This document shows positions 22,468 through 31,476 of a stretch of 64,000 nucleotides of DNA, one piece after another. The notes under the pieces are model-generated. The model searched no databases and was not told the origin of the DNA. It was given only the letters and a program-made list of their open reading frames with translations. The translations under genes and the position numbers were made by a program. Origin of the DNA: Escallonia rubra (taxonomy: Eukaryota > Streptophyta > Magnoliopsida > Escalloniales > Escalloniaceae); the NCBI GenBank assembly GCA_033065855.1, contig JAVXUO010000974.1, positions 186,001-250,000 of the forward strand, given 5' to 3'. The first letter of the stretch is position 1; each line of letters begins with the position of its first letter.

Positions 22468-23099
22468 CACTACAAGAAATAAGGCCTTTAGTGACGGGAA
22501 AATCCGTCGCTAAAAGCCTAGATTCCGTCGCTAAAACTTTTAGCGACGGAATTACTGTCGCTAAAAGTCCCTCGTATAAAAGGCCGTTACTAAAAGTTTT
22601 GCGACGGAATTATAAAATCTGTCGTCTAATATAGAACGTTTGGCGACGGATTTATTTCTAAATTAGCGACGGAATATGTCGCTAATTCTGTTTTACGTAC
22701 TTTAATTTATTTTCTTTTTTACGCAACTAGCGACGGGATAACATTTTTAGCGACAAAATTAATCCGTCGGTAAAAGTTAAAGTCTTTTTTAAATTTTTTT
22801 TAATTTTTTAATGCCCAAACCTGTAATAAAAAATTCAAACCAATTGGGTCACATCCTCCGGCAACAATCTCAATATCTCAAATGCACGATTAATAATCTA
22901 CAATCATCAATTAACAAATCATCGATCAATAATCACAATTATCAAATGCACAATTAACAACCTAAAATTATCAAACAAATAGTCAATGTTCAAATAACAC
23001 AAAATTGTTCAAAATGTACATATCCGATGTGATTAATTTAAAATATTGTCTAATTACAGCTCAGAGTTTAACATTAGGGAAAATGTTTTTCACAAGTGC

Positions 23100-23430
23100 T
23101 TTGATCAAACACCAGCACTTGAAAGCAAAGAACCTCTTGGCCAACCTTCTTCTTCAATTTAACAAGCCATGAACCATTGCGGCTGGTTAAAGTTACTTCA
23201 AATCTCAACGTGGTAAGCAATCTCCAAAATGGTATCGGTATGGCCTAACATATTCATAATACAGTAAGACATGTAAGTTTTTAACCAAAGATAAAACTTT
23301 TAACACACACGAAAACACAGAGAAAACGGGATGACATACAAGTTCTGTATGAAGACCAGGCATCATGACCTTGAAGAAGTGCATGCTGACTGAAATGTCC
23401 CTGTTCACCGAAGCAGAAGCCATTAACTTA
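23100..23430 (-). pseudogene. Possible captured B3-domain (REM-like) gene fragment
   Basis: On the minus strand, a piece near 23423-23330 encodes SMHFFKVMMPGLHTELV, which resembles the first strand and helix of plant B3 DNA-binding domains. Another piece at about 23207-23110 encodes LRFEVTLTSRNGSWLVKL, like the central B3 strand with its Gly-x-Trp. The sequence between them contains an intron-like AT-rich stretch. Order and spacing fit one B3 domain in two exons, captured by the CACTA element. Similarity is short and unverified. Confidence 0.4.
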
Positions 23431-23832
23431 CTTTAACATGAAAAACCAATCAAGGATTATTCAATCAACGAGCATCAATTTCATAACTGAATTAAATCTA
23501 TCAAATTATGTTAAAGTGATGCTAAAAAAACAGATCCACAGCGAGTTGTAGCTAAAATGACTACCACAAAATCTCAACTACGCACATCATCATTTCACCA
23601 TCCAAATAGCCACCTATACTGTTGAACGTCACTCACATATTACAAATAACACCCCAAAAATCTCAAACCAATCACTGAATGAAACCTAACCCTAGTGCAA
23701 ATCCAATCACTGGATCTCAACGAAGACAAAAAACCACCAAAGTTCAAAGATTTGCTAATTAGGGCTAACTTGGGGTAATTACCGCTAATTTGATTTTCAT
23801 TAGGTTCTTAGCGTTAATTAAAACTAATTAGG

Positions 23833-24490
23833 CTCATTAGACAAGTGTCCGATGCCTACTGACATGTGTCCGACACCTCTGGACACGTGTCCGACGCCTA
23901 CCGACAAGTGTCCGAAACCTCCGGACATGTCCGAAGACATTGATTTATTTTTTAAATGCCGGACACCGTGTCTATCATCCCTTGAAGAGGTGCCAGACAC
24001 CTCTTGAAGAGGTGTCCACAAGTATAAAGCCAAAATGTGACATTTCGGTGTCGGTGTCGATCGGACGCGGTGTCCGTGACCTACCGACACCTCATCGACA
24101 CATCTGGAAACGTGTCTGATACCTCCGGACACATGTCCGACACCTCTGGACACGTGTCTGACACCTACCGACATGTGTCGACACCTCCGGACACGTCTGA
24201 AGTCATTGATTTATTTTTTAAATGCCGGACACCGTGTTTGTCACCCCTTGAAGAGGTGTCCACAAGTATAAAGTCAAAATGTGACATTTTTCGGTGTCGG
24301 TTTTGATCGGACGGGGTGTCCGTGACCTACTGACACCTCGACACCTCATTGACACATTTGGACACGCGTCGGACACCTCCGGACACGTGTTCGACACCTC
24401 TCAGCGGTGTTCGAAGACATTGATTTATTTTTTAATTGCCGAACACCGTGTCGGACACCCATTGAAGAGGGGCCATACACCCATTGGGAC
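23833..24490. repeat. Tandem repeats built on GGACACGTGTCC-type palindromes
   Basis: Three diverged units of about 220-260 bp, anchored by ATTGATTTATTTTTTAA at about 23938, 24196 and 24420, each followed by a CCGGACACCGTGT block and TTGAAGAGG. Many CGGACACGTGTCCGA half- and full-palindromes occur. The same vocabulary is found in the hAT elements at 40565-41505 and 49432. Confidence 0.85.
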
Positions 24491-24718
24491 ATTCAATTTA
24501 GGGTTCAATTAGGGAGTTCAATAAGTTCAATTTAGGGTTCGGTTGGATTAGGGCATTCAATTTAGGGTTCAATTAGGGATTCAATTAGTTAAATTTAGGG
24601 TTCAATTCGATTAAGGCATTCAATTTAAGGTTTAATTAGGGTTCAATTAATTCAATTTATGGTTCAATTAGGGGGTTCAATTTAGGGTCCGATTGGATTA
24701 GGACATTCAATTTAGGGT
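24491..24718. repeat. Minisatellite rich in TTTAGGG
   Basis: Units start ATTCAATTTAGGGTTCAATT at 24491, 24555, 24618 (variant) and 24704, with periods of 64, 63 and 86 bp. It contains several TTTAGGG heptamers (the plant telomere unit), but never in direct head-to-tail runs. Confidence 0.8.
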
Positions 24719-24849
24719 TAAAAATACACACTATTTCATAAAATTGTAAACTTTTACTAAAACTTTTAACGTAATCCAAAGTATCTTTCTGTAGAATTTC
24801 ACGAGTTAATGACCAAAGTAAGCTACCCAAATACTCTCGCCTTTCACTA

Positions 24850-25245
24850 CGCTAATTTGCATACACACATATGTGCACAGTTATTCACTACCACCCTCTA
24901 ATTACTTCAACAGTCCCTCTCCTCTTATAGACACACATAAGCAACCACATTCAATCCCACTTACACACTCAATACAATACAAACACCTCACACCAATGTA
25001 CCATTCATTATACACACACTACCGAACACACAACTTACACACACATAGCTGCCTCGACTACTCCTTACACTCACACAAATACACGCGACGCACCTACACC
25101 GCATACACTCACGCACGCACACATCACAACACTCATGCACTCACGTAGCGCACACAATAACCGGCACACACAGCTCACTCTAACACTCTAATGCACCCAC
25201 ACAGAGCACACACTAAAGCACACACCTACATTTTCTCTCAGCAGA
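24850..25245. repeat. CA-rich low-complexity tract
   Basis: Irregular ACACAC/CTCACAC sequence inside the CACTA element. Long Thr/His/Ser-rich frames here are compositional. Confidence 0.7.
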
Positions 25246-26289
25246 TTGCCTTTCGAACACACTGCCTCACGGCGGTGGGGGTTTTAAATGAGATGTTTCA
25301 ACTTAATTATTATCGCGTTAACCTAATTATATTAGCCTAATTTTAACCCGCCATTCAACTAAATCACATATTCGATATCGGAATTCAATTGGGTCCCATC
25401 CTCCATCAACAATCTCAATTCTCCATACTTTCTAGTAATATACAAATATGGGCATCAATTCCATCAACAATTAAACAACCTAATTCCATCAGTTACAAAA
25501 TCAATTCCATCAGCAATTAAAAATAATTGAAATTATAAGAAACATATCATAATTTCAGAAACAAATTAGGGCAAGTTCCAATTAGGGCAAATTGACATAA
25601 ATAAATCAGAACTGAAGAAAATTAGGGCAAATGGCGCTTAAACATGCATTAAAGCAAATTAGGGCAAATGGACATACAGAGAGGTGGTGCGGCGGCGGCA
25701 GTGTTGGGGGCGCGACGGCAATGGAGGGCCTTGGTGGCGCGGCAGTGGAGGGAATTGGTGGCGCAGCGTTGGTGGCACGCGGATATGGAGGGGCACGACG
25801 TCGGGGGAGGGGGGCGGTGATGTCGCCGGAGGTGGGTCGTCGGAGAGGGAGAACGCCAATATCGCCGGTGAGTGGGTGAGAATGAGAGAGAGAGAGAAAT
25901 GAGGAGAGTGAAAAAAGACGAAACTGTTTTATAAGGACTTTTAGCGACAGAATGACACCGTCGCTAAAAGCCTGTCGACAAAAGATATCTTTAACGACGG
26001 AATTTTTAGCGACAGTAACTTTTCGTTGCTTATAATTTTTTAACGACGGACATTTTACCAACGGGTTTATCCGTCGCTAAAATACGTTTTGGCGACGGAA
26101 TATCTTCTGTCGCTAAAAGTCCGTCGCAAAATCCTAATTTTCTTGTAGTGAAACATAAGCACAAAAAAGTTCAGATGTATTTTTGAAAATGAACAAACTT
26201 TGGCTGCTACCCTGGTTGTAGGAACTTCCTCAAATCCCTTATATAGTAACAATTAATAGTCGCTAAATGTTTCCAGTGGTTTTAATTAT

Positions 26290-27460
26290 TTTTTTTATCC
26301 TTGCTATGAAAAATATTTCATGTACTTTGTTGTGCGCATATCATATATGTTATGGTACAAGACGGACTTAGTAACGCCAAGCATGGGATTGAAAATGTTT
26401 TTGCCAAAACGTTGTCTACATCAATGCTGCAGAGTCTTGAATTATCATGTTTTGTGACTTTGCAAAATTGCTAGAATTGTGTGCAGAGAGTATCTTATTC
26501 TAGATGTGCCCACACGTAGAAATTCAACACATGCTACCACACTAGAGTTTAGGCAAGGGCTTCCATGAACTTCTACCCATATGCAATTATTTATTTATGG
26601 CTCCCTAAAGTAGAAGATATGAGAAGAGCCGCCGAAGTATTAAACTTTTTAAAGATTTTTTGAGAAGTTATTGATAGCATATTAGGGACTATGTACGCTA
26701 CTACAAATACGTTCCTTCTAGAGGTATGGAAGACCAAGGAAGTCTTAACCGAGAAGGTCATAGATGAGACTAGTCGCATGCAATAAGCTATGACTATAAA
26801 GACGTAGGAAAGATGAAATTATACCTGTCCAACTACTCCATATCTAAATTACAATTTTGTGTTAGGCACAAGATGGCATTCGTTAGGTTTTTTTTGTTTT
26901 TTTTTTCCCCTCCTAATATTTTACAATGAGATTGAGCCAAAAAAGAACATTGCATTGGTGTGTGGCCCCTTGCTCGTGTGGTATAATGGTTATGTCTGGC
27001 ATTATGTTTTGCATTGCCCTAGTAGTGTAGAAGAGGAAGGTAATGTTCTAGGGGCCCGGCCCAGTGGTAGTACTAAAGTCACCAGGTACGAAGCTAAAGA
27101 AAAGACATAATATCATCTATGTGAACTGGATGGAAGATGTGATGGCAGTCTAAGTCTCGCTTGGACAAGTACCTTCAAGAAGGAGTGTATTATAGCTCTG
27201 ATGTGAATTTGGAGTCCCTTTGATGTTTTGGGCAGTGGAAAGTGAGCAATCTTGGTTACAAGATATTGTCAAAGATATACTCTCAACCGTAATTACCATA
27301 GTTGTTGTGGAGGTCTCTGCCTTTAGCACCGCTGGTAGGGTTATGGACCCCTATTGTGCATCTTTATAGATCAAGACTGTGGACGCTTTGAATATATGTT
27401 GCGGAGATTGGATACGCTCTTTTTACGGGGTGAAGGAAGTTTATATTGTGAACTATCCTT
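26290..27460 (+). pseudogene. Old hAT transposase, C-terminal remnant including hATC
   Basis: A decayed but readable frame. LCCAHIIYVMVQDGL at about 26319-26363 matches the core CCAH motif. RRAAEVLNFLKIF at about 26620 and TNTFLLEVWKTKEVL at about 26705 match the helical region. AFSTAGRVMDPYCASL at about 27318-27367, with DALNICCGDWIRSF following, is the hATC dimerisation signature. Stops and frameshifts are frequent and a poly-T-rich insertion lies near 26885. It is collinear with the N-terminal remnant at 19780-21077; about 150-170 codons expected between them are not seen. Confidence 0.72.
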
Positions 27461-28175
27461 ATTTCCTTTCATTTTCGTGTAGTCAACAAATTTGTTTTAT
27501 CGTCGAGCCCTATTGTCTACAAAGTGTCTTGGTCACGTCCACAGTTTTTTTATTTCTATTTAGACAGTGTTTTGGAAGTATAGCTGCATCTTTTGTAAAA
27601 TTATTTTTGTAAACTCTAACTTGCTGCATATGTGAATGTTGTATTTAAGAATTTCACCTAGTTCACATTCCAATAGCATCACTTTCACTTATTGCATCTT
27701 ATGAATCTAGATGCAGTGATGCACAGTGAAATAGTGCATATAAACAAAAAATTTGTTCTGTCTTCAATTTGTTTCATTAGCAAGAGTAATTAAAAGGAGA
27801 AGCTACACTTTTTTGTAGACTGCATGTTTGATACCTCTATTTGGACCAAGTTTTGAAAGTATAGTTGCATCAGTCATACGGGCATCTCTTGTCAGGCATC
27901 TTTTTGTTAACTCTAATCTATTGCATTTGTAATGAGTAACTAATTGGCATTATATTTGTGGGAAAACTCATGAACGGATGAAATAAATTTAGTTTATGAT
28001 CATAATCATATAGAGCTTGTAATGTATCGCTAGTTTGTCACTTGCCAGCTCTCTTGAAGTTGTTTTTTTTCATTGAAAGCTAGTTAAGTTCGTTCATTAG
28101 CAGTAAGTAAAAATGAACACGAACACAAGCTCACAATGTTAAAATCGGTTCATGTAGCTTAAATGAACGAGCCGA
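27461..28175 (+). other. 3' region of the old hAT element and flank
   Basis: No coding sequence was seen. Near 28090-28184 repeated AATGAACACGAAC and ATGAACGAGCCGAGCTC motifs resemble hAT subterminal repeats. They continue after the insertion at 29440 (CACGAACAAACCACGAACAC). Confidence 0.4.
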
Positions 28176-28184
28176 GCTCAAACT

Positions 28185-28835
28185 AGTGTTATTAAAGGCG
28201 CAGGCGCACCTAAGGCGCAAAAGGTCCCTGGAGCCTAGGCGCAAGGCGCAGGCGCGTGCCTTTTCGAAGCGTGGCGCAAAATTAAAATAAATATAAATAA
28301 ATAAATAATAGTACATTAAAACAATAAAATTACATTTAAAAAAACATTTCTTTTTCAGTATACTTCCTATGAGAACCACAAAGAACTAGATATTGTACCT
28401 TATTTTTGTCCATATGTTTTAAGTCGTTCACATCCCCATTTTATCGATAATGAGCGTATTAAATAATATCCTCATTTTATGATTATAAATCTATTAGCGA
28501 CAAACGAGAATATAAAAAATACACATGACGTGAAAAATAGAAAAATTCTTATTTTTGAAAGAGCTAGTAAAAATGTCACTAAAAGCATATTTACAAGCTT
28601 TTTTTGTTGAGATTCGTGAGAACTACAACCACAAAGGTGTAAATACGTGGTCAATGAAGGGCATATCTGAAGTTGAAGCAGTTCACTCTCATCACAGAGC
28701 TTGCTGTGCTCAAAGAACGAGGCTCCAGAGAGAAATGGGATGTTTCCATGGGTGGTTGCCCCTCTCTGTCAAAGATGACCTTCATCTGAATTCTGAGCCC
28801 ATGATTTCATCATCGTCCCTGAAAACCAACAGCCC

Positions 28836-28879
<44 letters not shown>

Positions 28880-29439
28880 AATTCTACAGAGATACAGAGA
28901 GAGAGAGAGAGAGAGAGTGATATCTATCTATATATAAATACATACATAAAAAAACAGGCGCAAGGACGAACAGGGACTGAGTGAAGGAGGGAGGGGGAGA
29001 GGGGGAGAGAGAGAGAGACCAGCGGGGTTGAGGCATGGTCGCATGGAGCAGCAGAGTAGCAGCGGCAAGAGCAGCGCCACGGCGTCGACAGAGGCAGCAG
29101 AGCAACTAGCAGTCAGCGTCGGCGGCGAGGGGACAAGCAATGGCAGCGACGACGGCCACCGGAGAAAGGATGAGGAGTGACGAGGTCACCGGAGCAAGGA
29201 CGAACAGTCGACGCAGAGTGAAATTGATTTGGATTTGGGGATTTTAGACTTTGGGAGAAAGGACGAACAGGTGCAAGGACGAACAGGCGCCTAGCTTCGC
29301 GCCTCCCGCCCCGCCATGCGCCTGGGCGCCTAAGCTCACAAGGCGCGCGCCTAGTTGAACGCGTTGCGCCTAGCCTAGGCGAGGCGCGGGTTGTGCGCCC
29401 GAGCGCGCCTTGCGCCTAGACGCGCTTTTAATAACACCG
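28185..29439. mobile_element. Non-autonomous TIR transposon with GGCGC-rich ends
   Basis: The left end is AGTGTTATTAAAGGCGCAGG and the reverse complement of the right end CGGTGTTATTAAAAGCGCG. Both ends are crowded with AGGCGC/GCGCCT motifs. A perfect 9-bp duplication GCTCAAACT lies at 28176-28184 and 29440-29448. The TSD length suggests Mutator-like, although 8 bp (hAT) cannot be excluded. The interior has (CT)n at about 28841-28868, (GA)n at about 28896-28917, and a non-repetitive block at 28530-28830 that may be captured host sequence. There is no transposase. Confidence 0.8.
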
Positions 29440-30051
29440 GCTCAAACTTACGATCATTTTCACGAACAAACCACGAACACAACGTTCGCATGCTTAACAA
29501 ACTCAAGCCGAACTCGAATTGAACACAACCCAAATTTAAATGAAAAAGTCTAAACATAGACATGTTCTGGTTAAACTCATTTTGTATACAGTTCTAATAA
29601 CCACAAATACAGACCCCTAATAAAAAATAAAAGAAAAAAGGAAAGGAAGCATGCAAATGCCTATTTGTTTCACATATGACACCATACGGAAAATTCTATT
29701 TGAGAATGGTTTTCGGAAATAGGCATTTTCTCGTGTTTGGTAAAACGGGGAAATCAAAGAGAGAAAAAAAGTCATTTTGAATTTTTTTTTTGCGGCGGAA
29801 TCTAATTCATTTTGAATTTAACCAAAATAATCCGCGGGGCAAAACCACAGACCCTACGCACTACTGCAAACAGCTTATAGTGACGCTTAAACGCAGTAAC
29901 CAAAAACCTGAAAACCGTTGTTAATTACAACAATACCCTTAAGCTTTGGGTCTAATAATCAGCAGACACACTGAGAAATGAGAATGAAAACAACCCCTCG
30001 TATCTGTTACCAAATGAAACCGTTTTAAATTTACAACGGATTGGGAAACTG

Positions 30052-30099
30052 ATTTCAGTACCCTTGACATTTAGTACTAAATGTCAAGGGTACTGAAAT
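30052..30099. repeat. Perfect 48-bp palindrome without a loop
   Basis: The left arm ATTTCAGTACCCTTGACATT runs into TAGT|ACTA at the centre (30075/30076), and the right arm is its exact reverse complement. The next bases outward (G30051, A30100) no longer pair. Confidence 0.97.
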
Positions 30100-30934
30100 A
30101 CCTAACCTGCCTATTTTGGGGAAGGATGTGCCTGGAATCAAGGAAGACAAAAGCAACCACCTGAAATGGGTGAACAAATGTTACTTCTAAGTCACCAACC
30201 AACCGAGGAGAAGCAGAAGAGCAAACGATGATACTTATTCCAACCATACCACTCGAATCTTATTACTCGTTTTGATAGTTCCCACTTCTGCTATGACTTC
30301 ATTCGTGTATGCAGATCGGTTGGCTGCTTCCAATGAGCCAACCGGCAGTGTGCTCTGGTGATAAAAGCGCAAAAGTAGTCTTTTGGGATGTCTCTACGAG
30401 TGTCACGGATACAATCAGTTATTGATGTTCCATTCTGTCACTAATAGTCTCTGCCTCCATTCTGTATATCCTTGTGCAACTAAAATTTAACTTCATATAT
30501 GAATCTACCAAAGAAATCAGATGTCACGTCCACTTTATACAAACTTACAACCAACATCCAAAGCACTAGTTTGAGAATGACTCTCGTGGATTGTTGAGTC
30601 AAGACTTGAAAACCATCAACAAGGCCCCTGCCAAATAAACAGGAAGTAAAGGAGCAGTTAGCAACTCATAGAAAGAAAGAATTCTGACTGGAGTGTCAAA
30701 TTAATTACTGCGACTAAAGTTGCATAATACCATCACGACTATTGCCAAACAAATCTTCTGTCGCAAAAGTAATTCAAGCTAGGAGCAATTAGACAGAATA
30801 TACACTATTAGATTCTCGGTATAAGTCATAGCAATGGATATCAAATCTGGAAAATGAACTTTATACTTGATTTCATAGAATTAAATGCTGGGGAAAATGA
30901 ATGGGCTATGTACCCTGTAAATACGAATGCTGTT

Positions 30935-31136
30935 GACTGAATGTTAGATGAGAGGAGAAGAAAAGGGAAAAAGTGGCAGAGTAAACGAGAGAGAAAAGAG
31001 GTTAAAATAAAAATAGAATAAGGGAATAAAATGGGAGAATATCAATAAGAAAATTTCCTAATTTAGAAAGTGATCAATTTTTTTTTGGGACAGCCCAAAA
31101 AGGAATGTTGATCAACTATTTTGGGACGGGAGGGAG
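30935..31136. mobile_element. Truncated Stowaway-like MITE
   Basis: The right end reads TTTTGGGACGGGAGGGAG followed by TA, the classic CTCCCTCCGTCCC terminus. The body (GTAAACGAGAGAGAAAAG, then AATTTAGAAAGTGATCAA) matches the complete copy at 44821-45142. The left TIR is missing. Confidence 0.7.
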
Positions 31137-31425
31137 TATAATTTACTAGAGTACCAAAATAACCTAACTGATATGACTTGACTAAATTAACCTCACTCAT
31201 ACGACTAATCAGCAAAAAAAGTGACCAATATCCTAATGTTCCAATGGTAGCCACTTAGTTCCAACATAACAGCACAAAATAAACCCCGTGCTTGATTTAA
31301 GTTGCCCCAGTTCCGCTTCTATTGCATACTGAATCAAACATGTTCAGAGAAAAGTTGAACTAATAAAAACAACAAAAGCAACATAATGCCATTACCTGTA
31401 TGATTGATGAGCCACATAGCAGAAC

Positions 31426-31476
31426 TCAAGGAACACTTGCAGCAGTAAGTTTATCTTGAAGCAATGCAATGCGAGC
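31426..31476 (-). CDS. TPR gene exon 5 (last coding exon, 51 nt)
   Basis: Encodes [16 protein letters not shown] and TGA. The acceptor is TTTCTTTCAG|GCTCGC. It is assigned to this gene by phase, strand, order and because a basic/leucine-rich ARI..LQDKL tail is expected after SKSFK in this family. It lies 12.6 kb from exon 4. Confidence 0.75.
   Translation of the reverse strand, partial: ARIALLQDKLTAASVP

Larger units (their letters stand above)
22468..26150. mobile_element. Non-autonomous CACTA (EnSpm) transposon, 3683 bp
   Basis: The ends are CACTACAAGAAATAAGG and, in reverse complement, CACTACAAGAAAATTAGG, with the 3-bp duplication AAA at 22465-22467 and 26151-26153. Both subterminal regions (about 22490-22775 and 25938-26135) are packed with TTTAGCGACGGA motifs in both orientations, the typical CACTA transposase-binding arrays. 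No TNP2/TNPA transposase is present. The interior holds a B3-like antisense fragment, GTGTCC-type repeats, a minisatellite, a CA-rich tract and a GC-rich block (25680-25870). It sits inside older insertions in a hAT pseudogene. Confidence 0.93.
29449..31425. other. Region downstream of the TPR gene
   Basis: Holds a perfect 48-bp palindrome (30052-30099), a truncated Stowaway MITE (about 30935-31136) and otherwise low-feature sequence. A 38-codon frame at about 30310-30423 (SGDKSAKVVFWDVS) faintly resembles a WD40 blade but is too short to call. Confidence 0.45.

Noticed and set aside
23833-24490. Regularly spaced palindromic repeats, superficially CRISPR-like
   Set aside because: The repeats are diverged, spacers are themselves repetitive, and the context is a plant CACTA transposon.
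24491-24718. Interstitial telomere
   Set aside because: TTTAGGG units are never adjacent; they are part of a longer minisatellite unit.
25606-26061. 151-codon Pro/Ala-rich ORF on the minus strand and overlapping plus-strand ORFs
   Set aside because: Several overlapping frames in a GC-rich block extending into the CACTA subterminal repeats; no domain and no splice support.
26975-27095. Possible tRNA or SINE (GTGTGGTATAATGGTTATG then GGCCCAGTGGTAGTAC)
   Set aside because: A-box-like words only. No B box, no acceptor stem pairing and no TSD, and it lies within the decayed hAT gene.
30310-30423. WD40-like fragment (SGDKSAKVVFWDVS)
   Set aside because: A single short blade-like match in one frame with no flanking repeats or exon signals; could be chance.
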